Source: Vampirovibrio chlorellavorus
Lineage (GTDB): Bacteria; Cyanobacteriota; Vampirovibrionia; Vampirovibrionales; Vampirovibrionaceae
Assembly: GCA_001858525.1 (NCBI GenBank)
Contig: LAPX01000002.1
Coordinates: 1-64,000, forward strand
Length of the DNA stretch: 64,000 bases
Direction of reading: 5' to 3'
Part shown: piece by piece, positions 51,510-63,190 of the stretch
Position numbering within the stretch: position 1 is the stretch's first letter
Layout: every line of letters starts with the position of its first letter
Program-made: the position numbers and the translations under genes
Notes under the pieces: generated by a model
Databases searched by the model: none
Told to the model about the DNA's origin: nothing
What the model saw: the letters and a program-made list of their open reading frames with translations, nothing else

Positions 51510-52892
51510 TCACTCAGGTTGACTGGTGTTTTTATTTTTCTGGAGTTGAGGTAACAGGTAGAAGTAGGACAACATTAACCAGGCAAAACTCATGGGGGTG
51601 CGTAAAAACACCGAATTGTCACTGGCCATGTTAATCCAAATGGCTCCCAAGATTAACAAGGGCATCATGGCAGATAATTTAACTGCGTTTTCCGCTTTGA
51701 AAAATCGTTGCGAAAAGTGCCAAGTGGGCTGCAAAAAGGCCATTAAATAGAAAAGCCCGCTAATGCCATAATCGTACATAAGCTGCAAATAGGCATTATG
51801 TACATAATCAGAACCTCGGGAATCCACCATGTGAATCAGGGCACGAGCCGCATTGACCCCATGCCCCAACAGCAAGCCGGGTAAATCAATCAGGCTGAGC
51901 AAGTAGCCCCAGATTTTCAATCGCCACACCATGGAGTCCGAATTATTCATGCGATCCGCGAATTGATCCTGAAAGCCCAAATGAAACAGGCTATCCAGCC
52001 CCAAAAACAGTAACGAGGCGAATAGTACGGCCAAGCCCAGCCGGATTTTAAGGCGGTTTGGCAAAAAGAAAAACAGAATAAAAAGCTGTAAAACCCCGCA
52101 GAAAATAACGTTTTTACAAAGGGTCAACAATAAGGCCAAAGCGCTCACCAGCACCCCACTCAGCCAGAACAGGCGCTCTTTTTGATTCTCTGCTTGCAAG
52201 TACTGGTAAATACCAAAGGGAATATAGAGCACGTTCACAAACGCCAGACAGTTGGGGTGCCCCACCAGTCCACCGACCCGGGGCAAGCCTTCAATCAGGG
52301 TCATCCCAATGCCGGTCACCCGCTGAAAAATGGCAATAACGCTGTTGATCAACATAAACAGGTTCACACCCTGAAACAGCCTTTGCGCTCGTCCTGAGCG
52401 GATTTCGTGATAACCACACAAAATAATAAAAATTTCGATGGTCAGTTTTAAGCCCTCTAACAGCACCCCGGGTTCTGCGTCCGGGCGAAATAAGTTAACG
52501 AAAATCACCCCATTAAAAGCCATCAAAAAACCCAAAAAGGGCAGCGCCTTCAGCGTTGAAAAGGAATCCCGCAGAATGAGGTAAAAGGCAAAGGGGACGG
52601 TGATGCCCGTAATCAAAAAAATCACCGGGTTGGTGCCCGCCACCAACAGCGTGCGCATGTTGTCAAATACGGGGGAAATAAACTGCCACAACACCAGAAA
52701 AAACCAATACCGGTTCAACAGCAACGGGGTCAGCAGCACCATCAACACAATGCCGATGAGCCCTATAAAACCCAACACCCCGAATTTCAGCAGTGTAAAA
52801 CAAGCCAGCGCTACCAAGCCCAGCATCATCAACTGCCAATAGCGGTTGGGGGCTGATAAGGTCTTCAGGCTCTGTGGATATTGGGAGGTCAC
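51510..52892 (-). CDS. O-antigen ligase/polymerase family membrane protein (Wzy/WaaL-like)
   Basis: Polytopic; 'LLGHGVNAARALIHMVDSRGSDYVHNAYLQLMYDYGISGLFYLM'. Confidence 0.85.
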   Translation of the reverse strand: MTSQYPQSLKTLSAPNRYWQLMMLGLVALACFTLLKFGVLGFIGLIGIVLMVLLTPLLLNRYWFFLVLWQFISPVFDNMRTLLVAGTNPVIFLITGITVPFAFYLILRDSFSTLKALPFLGFLMAFNGVIFVNLFRPDAEPGVLLEGLKLTIEIFIILCGYHEIRSGRAQRLFQGVNLFMLINSVIAIFQRVTGIGMTLIEGLPRVGGLVGHPNCLAFVNVLYIPFGIYQYLQAENQKERLFWLSGVLVSALALLLTLCKNVIFCGVLQLFILFFFLPNRLKIRLGLAVLFASLLFLGLDSLFHLGFQDQFADRMNNSDSMVWRLKIWGYLLSLIDLPGLLLGHGVNAARALIHMVDSRGSDYVHNAYLQLMYDYGISGLFYLMAFLQPTWHFSQRFFKAENAVKLSAMMPLLILGAIWINMASDNSVFLRTPMSFAWLMLSYFYLLPQLQKNKNTSQPE

Positions 52893-52922
52893 GGCGTTCA
52901 GTTCACTCTGGGGGCAACAAAT

Positions 52923-54194
52923 TTATCGGGGGGACTGGGTTGTATTATTTGTATTATTCATGAGGGAATCATAAAGCTGGGTCAACTTTTCCATGTGACG
53001 ATCCGAGGAATACTGGCTCCGGGCGAACTGGCGGGCCTGTTGTCCTTTTTGATGCCATGCTTCAGGGTGGGCCATCGCCTGTTTTAATATTTGGGCCAGT
53101 TGCTGGGCGTCTCCCGGGCGGAATCGTTGCCCATAATCCGTTTGCACCATTTCCGGAATCCCCCCCATGTCACTGGCAATCACGGGCTTGCCGTGGGCAT
53201 AGGCCTCAATAATGGACATGGGCTGATTCTCAAACCACTCCGAAGGCAAAATGGCAGCTATCGAATTTTGCAGGGCCTCGCTAACCCCAGAGCGACTGAG
53301 GTGCCCCACAAATTCCACATTCGTAAGCCCCTGTTCGGCGCAGGCCTGCAAGAGTTGGGCCTTCAGGGGGCCATCGCCCACAATTTTCAGATGCGCGTCC
53401 GGCACCTGTTCCATCGCTTTCAACAGGGTAAACAACCCTTTTTCGTGAGACAGCCTGCCGATATAAAGAAAATAATCACCCGACTTGGCAGAAGCGCTGG
53501 GGTAGGCATCTATCCCGGTCAGGAAATTGGGAATATGGCTGACCCGATTGGCCGGAATGCCACCGGCAATAACTTTATCTGCCAAAAAGCGACTGGGGGC
53601 TATAAATTGGGACACCAACGGGGTGTAATCTCTAACCCTTCGATTGTAAAACATTTCCAGAGCCGATAAAGCGCTGGCCGCCTGAGAGTCTTTGACACAG
53701 CGGTTTTGGAGGCAAGGCAGGTAGTTATCGGTGGTGCATTCGGCGTGGCAAATGCTTTGATCGCCTTGTAGCAGGGTATAAGCGGGGCAAATAATCTGAT
53801 AATCGTGCAGGGTTTGCACCACCGGAATGTTCAGTTTCTGGCTATCCCGCAAAATGGAATAAGTGAGTTGGTGGGCAATGCCGTGGCAATGAATAATATC
53901 GGGCTGAAAGGCCTGCAGAAAAGCCCTGAAACGCTTTCCGGCCTCGGGATTGTCAATAAAATTTCGGGCCAAAGTCAGCTTTTTCAACCAGTGCGGCGGA
54001 TTCTCTTTCAGGGAGTAATCCACGTAATCGGCGAAATAAGCCGACCACGCATAATCCGTGGGGTTTTGGGGATGGTGCATGGAGAAAAAAGCCACTTCAT
54101 GCCCGGCTTCTTGCAGCAGTTTCATCTGCTCCAACGCCAAGGTTTCCTGCCCACCTTTTAAAAAGAAAAACTTATTTACAATTGCGACTTTCAT
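52923..54194 (-). CDS. Glycosyltransferase family 4
   Basis: 'FFLKGGQETLALEQMKLL', 'FLYIGRLSHEKGLFTLLKAME', 'PSEWFENQPMSIIEAYAHGKPVIASDMGGIPE'. Confidence 0.95.
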   Translation of the reverse strand: MKVAIVNKFFFLKGGQETLALEQMKLLQEAGHEVAFFSMHHPQNPTDYAWSAYFADYVDYSLKENPPHWLKKLTLARNFIDNPEAGKRFRAFLQAFQPDIIHCHGIAHQLTYSILRDSQKLNIPVVQTLHDYQIICPAYTLLQGDQSICHAECTTDNYLPCLQNRCVKDSQAASALSALEMFYNRRVRDYTPLVSQFIAPSRFLADKVIAGGIPANRVSHIPNFLTGIDAYPSASAKSGDYFLYIGRLSHEKGLFTLLKAMEQVPDAHLKIVGDGPLKAQLLQACAEQGLTNVEFVGHLSRSGVSEALQNSIAAILPSEWFENQPMSIIEAYAHGKPVIASDMGGIPEMVQTDYGQRFRPGDAQQLAQILKQAMAHPEAWHQKGQQARQFARSQYSSDRHMEKLTQLYDSLMNNTNNTTQSPR

Positions 54195-54204
54195 AGGGCT
54201 ATTC

Positions 54205-55476
54205 TCATAGGGGCGCTCCCACCTGACTGTAGGCGGGATTGGCCGGACCGAACTCCGCTGCGCTGACGCTGGGGGACGCCAACACTTGCCGGTAAATCTG
54301 CTGGGTGGTGTGGGCCACAGTGTCCCAATTAAAGTGCGTTTTAACCACCTGCCGGGCTTGCTGTTTCAGGGTGTCACATTGTTGCGGAGACAGGGTCAGG
54401 ATCTGTTCCAGCGACGCTGTGCATGCGGCCACATCGCCAACCGGAAAACAAGGAAGTGCAGAGGCTCCCAGTAGCGCCGTAATTTCCTGATGCGGCGGAA
54501 TATCGCTCAGCAGAACCGGCAGCCCGAAAGACAACGCTTCCAGCACGGTAATGGGGTGGCCTTCCAGGCTGGAAGCGGACACAAAAGCCTTGGCGTTTGA
54601 ATAAAGGGCTTTCAGGTCATTCCCTCGCAGGGTGCCGGTAAACACAATACGAGGATTCCCACTGGCCAACGCGTTTAATTCCTGCACATAGGCGGGCGTT
54701 TCCGGAGAGTCTCCCACAATGACCAGCTTGAGGTTGGTATTGAGCTGGTTGAAAGCCTGGATCAGAATTTCAGACGCTTTTTCGGGAACCAAACGACCCA
54801 CAAAAAGCAGGTACTCATTGGGAATCAAACCAAAGCCGTCGGCCAAGGCTCCCAGTGGCAGGGTAGTGGGCGTTTCCACACCATTGTACAGGCGATTGGC
54901 CTGCACCTTGTAGGTGGATTGATAATAACCTTGTAACTCATTGGAAACCGTAATGCGATAATCCGGCAGGTGGGCGCTACACCATTCCCCCCACCAAATG
55001 ATGGTTTTGGCCACTTTGCCCCAGCGAGGGCGCTCCCAGTCCTTACCATGGCAGGTAAACACAATTTTTTTACGGGGGGACAGCAGCTTGGGAATCAGGC
55101 TGAACAACGCTGGCCCCTGGGCGTGGAAATGCAAAATGTCCGCCTTGGAAAAAGTGGCCAACAAGCTGGCCAACATGCAGTGCAAAAAAGTGGAAAGGCC
55201 GGGCACATTGGGCGCCGGGAATTGAATGACCCGAACGCCCTTGTGAAAGGCGCTATTAATCGATATATCGTCGCTGCGACAATACACGGTGACCGCATGC
55301 CCTTTGGCCGCCAAGCGAGTGTAGAGTTTCTCGCAGGCGGTTTCCACCCCGCCGTAATTGGCTGGCAGATTGCGGGTTCCAATCACCGCGATACTCGGTA
55401 AGATGCCCGGCGTGATGTCCGGAACGCTGGGTTGTCTTATTGTTTCTTCTTGTTGGATGGGATTCAACAGCGTCAA
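54205..55476 (-). CDS. Glycosyltransferase family 4
   Basis: 'IGTRNLPANYGGVETACEKLYTRLAAKGHAVTVYC', 'LFVGRLVPEKASEILIQAF', 'SSLEGHPITVLEALSFGLPVLLSDIP'. Confidence 0.95.
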   Translation of the reverse strand: MTLLNPIQQEETIRQPSVPDITPGILPSIAVIGTRNLPANYGGVETACEKLYTRLAAKGHAVTVYCRSDDISINSAFHKGVRVIQFPAPNVPGLSTFLHCMLASLLATFSKADILHFHAQGPALFSLIPKLLSPRKKIVFTCHGKDWERPRWGKVAKTIIWWGEWCSAHLPDYRITVSNELQGYYQSTYKVQANRLYNGVETPTTLPLGALADGFGLIPNEYLLFVGRLVPEKASEILIQAFNQLNTNLKLVIVGDSPETPAYVQELNALASGNPRIVFTGTLRGNDLKALYSNAKAFVSASSLEGHPITVLEALSFGLPVLLSDIPPHQEITALLGASALPCFPVGDVAACTASLEQILTLSPQQCDTLKQQARQVVKTHFNWDTVAHTTQQIYRQVLASPSVSAAEFGPANPAYSQVGAPL

Positions 55477-55518
55477 GGGAATGGGCCAATCTATCAGTCG
55501 ATTTTAATAAGAACCTTT

Positions 55519-56280
55519 TTAATACGATCCTTTGGCCGCAATAACGGCAGGAATGGTTCTGGCAATCAGAATCAGGTCATTGAGAAAGCTGAATCGGGCC
55601 AGATACTGTTGATCCAGGGCAACCACCTGATCAAACTCCAGCACATCAGATCGCCCGAAAATCTGCCAAACGCCGGTCATGCCCGGCAAGGTGGCCAAGC
55701 GCACATGGTGCCATGGCTGATAACGCATCACTTCCCGAACCAATGGCGGACGTGGCCCCACCAGGCTCATTTCGCCACGAAGCACATTGATCAACTGCGG
55801 AAGCTCCTCCAGACTATACTTCCTCAGGAATTTGCCCACCCGGGTAATGCGGGGGTCCTGCTTCATCTTGAACATTTTTCCGGCGTCGGGAGCCGGACTG
55901 AGGGCATTAAGCTCACGCTCGGCGTTGGTGGTCATAGAGCGGAACTTCAACATCCTGAACCGCTTGCCCCGCAGGCCCACCCGCTCCTGAGAAAACAAAA
56001 TGGACCCCGGAGAATCTACCCGAATGGCCAGCCCAATCAGCAAAAATAAGGGCAACAACAGGACCATCGCCAACAACGAGGCCAAAATATCAAGAGTCCT
56101 CTTTAATAGCCAGCTGACCGCATGAGTTTTGGGAAAGTTGTAAGCCCAATGGTACTTGTTGGTTTCTTGATCCAGCATGTGTGCCGGGAAACGCAACGAT
56201 TGCGTGATTTTTTTAGCGGCAATGCTATTGTTTTTGCGCTCCAGAACACTGGATGGCTGTGAATTCTCTGTCCACACCAT
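55519..56280 (-). CDS. Undecaprenyl-phosphate sugar phosphotransferase (WcaJ/WbaP-type)
   Basis: 'KRTLDILASLLAMVLLLPLFLLIGLAIRVDSPGSILFSQERVGLRGKRFRMLKFRSM', 'LPQLINVLRGEMSLVGPRPPL'. Confidence 0.96.
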   Translation of the reverse strand: MVWTENSQPSSVLERKNNSIAAKKITQSLRFPAHMLDQETNKYHWAYNFPKTHAVSWLLKRTLDILASLLAMVLLLPLFLLIGLAIRVDSPGSILFSQERVGLRGKRFRMLKFRSMTTNAERELNALSPAPDAGKMFKMKQDPRITRVGKFLRKYSLEELPQLINVLRGEMSLVGPRPPLVREVMRYQPWHHVRLATLPGMTGVWQIFGRSDVLEFDQVVALDQQYLARFSFLNDLILIARTIPAVIAAKGSY

Positions 56281-56626
56281 TGGGAGGGTGGCCTCTTTTT
56301 TCTCTCAACACACAAAATATAGAAGGAGGAGTGATTGGGTTAAAACGGATTTACGGGTCCGGTTGAGGTATTTTTTCCAATTCAGCCATTCTCTGCAACA
56401 TAGAACGATAGAGCAAGTAATTTTTTATCCCTCCTTAAAAAAAAGCCTGCCAGTCTTAGCGCTGCACCACGCGATTGCTTATCTGTCCTTGAAAAGCGGT
56501 TTTTGTCGTGTAAATGGTTGTTAACCATTTTGTTTTTGAATGTTATTTTTGAGGTATGAAACTTTAAGTGGAGCATTCGACATTCAAGAAAGTCAACGGT
56601 TATAGTTTGCTATGAGGTGATTTGCT

Positions 56627-57640
56627 TTGAAAAAACTTCTGCTACTTTTGCTTGTCTTTTCATTGTCTGGTTCAACGCTTTTGGCCAACGCTGCCGGCTA
56701 CACCAAGAAAGCAAGAAGACTAATCACAACCACCAAAACAACCACCACATCGAAAAAGACTACGACCACGACTTCTAACACTGCCGCTAATTTGGACAAT
56801 TTGTTTATTCAAGCTTGGGATTCCTTCTGGGTCAATCCCATTCCCTCAACCGCCACATATCAGTCCTTCAAGGCTTCCGCTGACACCCAACCGGGGCTTC
56901 ACGCCCAATATATCCGAATGGATTTAAACTACAGCGTGCCGGTCACATACGCAATGCCCAAGGTGACCATTTATGGCGCGGGTTCCTGGTCAAACAGAAC
57001 ATCTGGAACCGTGATCATGGGACAGACCCATCTAGATCCCAATTTTGTCCTCCCGGATGCCGCCAACGGCGACACCCCCAATAACCCCACCATTATTTTG
57101 AACACGGACAACCGAACAGCGGTCTATTTAAACGCAGCCGCCCGTCCGATAGCAGGTGGTCCGATATGGGGGTATGTATCGAGTCCCAAGCCTTGCACCC
57201 ACGGAGGATCTGGCACCAGTGGCGGTGAAATTAGATTAAGTGAATTACAAAATGGGCAGATTAACCACGCCATTGGCATTAACGTTTGGGGCAAAAAATA
57301 TCTGAGTAAACTGGATGGCGGTTTCGTTGCTCCGGCGGATCGGGCCGATAGTGCTTACCGCGATCCGGCATCCCATGATTACTATGGTGGCAGTATCTCC
57401 AATTTGAAAATGGGAAGCCGCTTGGCCATTCCCCCAGCCCTCACCGCCCAAAAACTGGGCATTCAATCCCGGGAAGGACTGATTTTACTGGAGGCCTTTA
57501 AACGCTATGGGGTTTATGTGGTTGATAATTCAGCCTGGGATGCACTCTATTTGCAAACAAGTCCTGAAGTGGAAAAAACTTTAATGAATCAACAAGCGGA
57601 CATTGCAAAGTTGTTCGCCGCATTGCAAATTGTGCAATGA
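56627..57640 (+). CDS. Exported hypothetical protein with Thr-rich linker
   Basis: Signal peptide 'LLLLLLVFSLSGSTLLANAAG' then 'TTTKTTTTSKKTTTTTS'. Confidence 0.8.
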   Translation: MKKLLLLLLVFSLSGSTLLANAAGYTKKARRLITTTKTTTTSKKTTTTTSNTAANLDNLFIQAWDSFWVNPIPSTATYQSFKASADTQPGLHAQYIRMDLNYSVPVTYAMPKVTIYGAGSWSNRTSGTVIMGQTHLDPNFVLPDAANGDTPNNPTIILNTDNRTAVYLNAAARPIAGGPIWGYVSSPKPCTHGGSGTSGGEIRLSELQNGQINHAIGINVWGKKYLSKLDGGFVAPADRADSAYRDPASHDYYGGSISNLKMGSRLAIPPALTAQKLGIQSREGLILLEAFKRYGVYVVDNSAWDALYLQTSPEVEKTLMNQQADIAKLFAALQIVQ

Positions 57641-57917
57641 AGTTAAATATAAATTAACACCCTTAAATCAGTTTCAATGCGCAGTAGGGCGGTCACACTG
57701 TGGTAAACTAACAAGCGATTGAATGTGTTATTTTAAAACGCTCTCTGGCGCAGAGGCTGGCTTATCCATGAATCTGAATTGTTTCAGTCGCCCGATTTGG
57801 CTTTTGGTACCCCCTACGCCGAGCGGTCTGACTAAGCAACCAAATCAGCTCAGACTACTATCACTTTTCTAAGGGTGTATCATAGAGCTATCGTTAGATC
57901 CTGCCGTTCTGAAATAA

Positions 57918-60182
<2,265 letters not shown>

Positions 60183-60211
60183 CGCATTAGAGAATATCTA
60201 GCGTCTCAGTT

Positions 60212-60253
60212 TGGGTGCTGTGGTGGTTTGACCGCCTGGCACCCAATTTTTTA
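60212..60253 (+). terminator. Intrinsic terminator after katG
   Basis: TTGGGTGC...GCACCCAA followed by TTTTTT. Confidence 0.85.
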
Positions 60254-60391
60254 TACTCAAAAGTCCATAGAGTCCTTATCCAGAAGAAAATGCTGATTCG
60301 TCCTAGCGGAAATACCCAGCAGTCTCTATAATGAATGAGGTTCAAGTATTAATCATTTCATTCTGGTGGGGACAATTGGGGGAGGGGTACT

Positions 60392-61486
60392 ATGGTCTTT
60401 ATGCGTGTTTCAGTCTTTCCAACGCAAAGCAGTCAAAATTCAGGGTTTCTATCCGCAGTCAAACAAAGCTTACCGGCACGACCAAGAACAGTAAGCAAGG
60501 GAGCTCCTGTGCTGTCATCACAAAATCCTCACCTGGCACCAGCCAACACCGACCGCTGGACGGAGCGATTTCCCAAAACACACCAGCTTCCCGATTATCA
60601 ATCCAATATCGTGCCAGCCACCCCAGCCTTTGAAAAAAAATCAATCCCGGATGTGGCCCAAGACATGGCAAAGCAATACACGCAGCGCTATGGTCATTAC
60701 TTACACGCCATGCGTCAGGGACTTCAATCAAACGGAATCGTTTCAGGCCGGGCCAAAACGGCCTTTTCCATCGCCGACAAATTGCGCAGAATGGCCGCTG
60801 AGGAAGATCGCAAATGGATCACTGCACACTGGGCCCACAGTCGCATTTCCGATGGACTGGGCTTTCGCCTGACCTTAAAACAGGGCAGTCCCGCCGATGT
60901 GGACGCCTGTGTAAAAAGCTTGGCCCAACTGATTCGCCGGGGCGAATTTCAAATTCTGGAGATGGCCGATTATCACGGCCTTGGCATCCCCTCGTATCTA
61001 TCGGATCATCACATTCGCACCCTACGAATGGCAAACGCCCAAGCGCAGCAAAACACATCTGTATGCACCCCCATGCGCATTCTGCGCAACGTGCCCGAAG
61101 CGGTGAAAAAATCAGGCTACACTGCCTTTCAAATGAAGATCCGTTTTCCAGACGGAACACTCGGAGAATTGCAAATTCGGGGGCCACAAGTTGAGAAAAT
61201 CGCTACAATCGAGCATCTGGTTTATGACATTCGGCGGCAAAAAACATTGCCGGGCAGACATAGCACCCGCTCCAGCGGAGCAAACCGGAATCAGCTAGAA
61301 GCCCTTATTCGATCTCTGGATCCCGGACAAACTCAGGATTACCTCCAGTATTTGTCGGAATATTACCTCAAGGCCAGACAATTGGAACTGGGACAATCGG
61401 CCATCAAAACACCGGATCTTCCAGACAGCGTTAGCCGTTATGCGCAGTTGGATCTGAAGCGCATCCGAGGCTCTTCACTGGATTGA
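60392..61486 (+). CDS. RelA/SpoT-like nucleotidyltransferase domain protein (divergent)
   Basis: 'GRAKTAFSIADKLRRM' ~ RSH GR(V/I)K..S(I/L)..K; 'ISDGLGFRLTL' ~ (L)xDxxGxR; 'SGYTAFQM' ~ GYxxxH; 'GELQIRGP' ~ E(I/L)QIRT; 'EHLVYDI' ~ EHxxYK/D. Confidence 0.72.
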   Translation: MVFMRVSVFPTQSSQNSGFLSAVKQSLPARPRTVSKGAPVLSSQNPHLAPANTDRWTERFPKTHQLPDYQSNIVPATPAFEKKSIPDVAQDMAKQYTQRYGHYLHAMRQGLQSNGIVSGRAKTAFSIADKLRRMAAEEDRKWITAHWAHSRISDGLGFRLTLKQGSPADVDACVKSLAQLIRRGEFQILEMADYHGLGIPSYLSDHHIRTLRMANAQAQQNTSVCTPMRILRNVPEAVKKSGYTAFQMKIRFPDGTLGELQIRGPQVEKIATIEHLVYDIRRQKTLPGRHSTRSSGANRNQLEALIRSLDPGQTQDYLQYLSEYYLKARQLELGQSAIKTPDLPDSVSRYAQLDLKRIRGSSLD

Positions 61487-61492
61487 AATAAA

Positions 61493-61645
61493 TTTTGGCA
61501 AGTATCCCTTCACAACAGTTTTTTAAGACTGCGCGCAGCTCAGACAAACCGCACAATGACTTCCGGCAATGCTGCCAAGCTCACATTTTTTAACTCGCTG
61601 TACTCAAACAGTGACAAACCTGTTGTGAAGGGATACTTGCCAAAA
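61493..61645. repeat. 26-bp perfect inverted repeat flanking ~101 bp non-coding core
   Basis: TTTTGGCAAGTATCCCTTCACAACAG (61493-61518) and CTGTTGTGAAGGGATACTTGCCAAAA (61620-61645). Confidence 0.95.
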
Positions 61646-61708
61646 CTTTAAACCACAATCCCCCGCCAGTATTGAGGCGAGGGATTGAAGATTATGAAAA
61701 CCGTTTGA

Positions 61709-62968
61709 TTAACCCAAGTTGTTGGACAACTTGATGAGCAGATTGAGCACACCCAAGCCCACAGTGGATTTGGCATTGGGATCCTTGGTCAATTGGGTCA
61801 TGTAATCACGGGTTTGTTTACTAAACTGGGTTAAGCCAAAGTCAATGGAGCTCGGGTTGGTTAAAGCATCCTTGGCCAGATCCTCAGTCTTAAAGGAGCG
61901 ATCCATGATGCGGTGGCCCCACAAGGAGAAGTTCAGCAACTCCTTGGCCGTAACACCGGACTTTTTGGTGAAATCAGTCAGGCCTTGAGGTGTTTCCACG
62001 TTGGGAGTGGCTTTCAGCAACTCGGCGGCATTTAAACTGGAGTTGCGGGTCTGAATGTCTTTGGCAAAATCAGGAATAGATCCGCCATCGGTGGTGGGCC
62101 AAACGTCTTGAACTAATTTCATGTAGACGCTACCGTTCACTTTGCCATCATCCTTCAGATCCAGTTGGCCCCACTTGCGCACCATATCCTTATTGGCGGC
62201 AATTTGCTCAGGGGTATCCTTGGACCCTTGGAAAATACCTCGGTTGTGACTGTCATCCGGTGCCAGCAAAGTACGGAAGGCTACGTCTCCGTTAATTTCA
62301 CCATCGTAGAGATCGTGCCCCAACATCCGCAAGCCAATGCGGGCAAACTTGGTTAAACCGGAAGGCTCGCTGTTATCCAAAATTTTGGAATCCACAGCCT
62401 TGGAGGTTTTGAACAACTCATTCACGAATGGCGTGGTCATATTCCCCTTGGCATCGACGGGAATATCCGATAACTTCAGACTACCCGGCTCAATAGGACC
62501 CGTGGGCGTGGGAGTTGGGGTCGGGGTCGGAGTCGGAGTCGGCGTCGGCGTCGGGGTTGGGGTCGGCGTCGGTGTCGGCGTCGGTGTCGGCGTCGGCGTC
62601 GGAGTCGGAGTCGGAGTCGGCGTTGGAGTCGGAGTCGGCGTTGGAGTCGGAGTCGGCGTCGGCGTTGGAGTCGGAGTCGGCTTCGGAGTCGGAGTCGGCG
62701 TCGGCGTTGGGGTCGGAGTCGGCGTGGGCGTCGGCTTTGCGCTATTCAAAATCTGAATCAACGCTTTCAAAAAAGCCAATATAATTTGAAAAAAAGCAGG
62801 GGACGAACCGATGCCCGATGCGCCAGGACGACCGGTTTTCAACTGTGCGGCAAAACTGCTTAATGCATCCTGAGAAGTGGTTTGACCCACACTATTGGCT
62901 CGCGCAGGGGCAGCAGTGGGAACAGGCGCTCGATTGAAAGCAGCCAGATTAGGATTAATGTTTACCAT
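61709..62968 (-). CDS. Hypothetical protein with long (Pro-Thr)n linker
   Basis: 419 aa; N-terminal ~78 aa, a (PT)n/(KPT) tract of roughly 75-80 residues, then a C-terminal ~260-aa domain. Confidence 0.85.
   Translation of the reverse strand: MVNINPNLAAFNRAPVPTAAPARANSVGQTTSQDALSSFAAQLKTGRPGASGIGSSPAFFQIILAFLKALIQILNSAKPTPTPTPTPTPTPTPTPKPTPTPTPTPTPTPTPTPTPTPTPTPTPTPTPTPTPTPTPTPTPTPTPTPTPTPTPTPTPTGPIEPGSLKLSDIPVDAKGNMTTPFVNELFKTSKAVDSKILDNSEPSGLTKFARIGLRMLGHDLYDGEINGDVAFRTLLAPDDSHNRGIFQGSKDTPEQIAANKDMVRKWGQLDLKDDGKVNGSVYMKLVQDVWPTTDGGSIPDFAKDIQTRNSSLNAAELLKATPNVETPQGLTDFTKKSGVTAKELLNFSLWGHRIMDRSFKTEDLAKDALTNPSSIDFGLTQFSKQTRDYMTQLTKDPNAKSTVGLGVLNLLIKLSNNLG
62502..62735. repeat. Hexanucleotide-type low-complexity repeat (GTCGGN)n coding for PT repeats
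   Basis: Near-continuous gtcggc/gtcgga/gttggn units. Confidence 0.9.
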
Positions 62969-63190
62969 AGCCTATATCCTCAGTTTGGAGACGAAAAAAT
63001 ATACTTAATATAAAAAATAAAAATACTAGTTATTGCCTAAATACCGAGGACTGAACTTTTTTGTTACATTTCATTAAAAACCCAGACACGACCCCATCCG
63101 CATCGCAATCGTGCCACGCACCCCAATGCGTGGCTCGACTGGTTCCGTTCTCCGCCCACCAAGCCTATTTATTCTGTTCGGTGATGCCGT

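Noticed and set aside
62337-62756. 139-aa ORF with (GV)n and 89-aa ORF with (SE)n on the plus strand
   Set aside because: Other-frame readings of the hexanucleotide repeat that encodes PT repeats on the minus strand.
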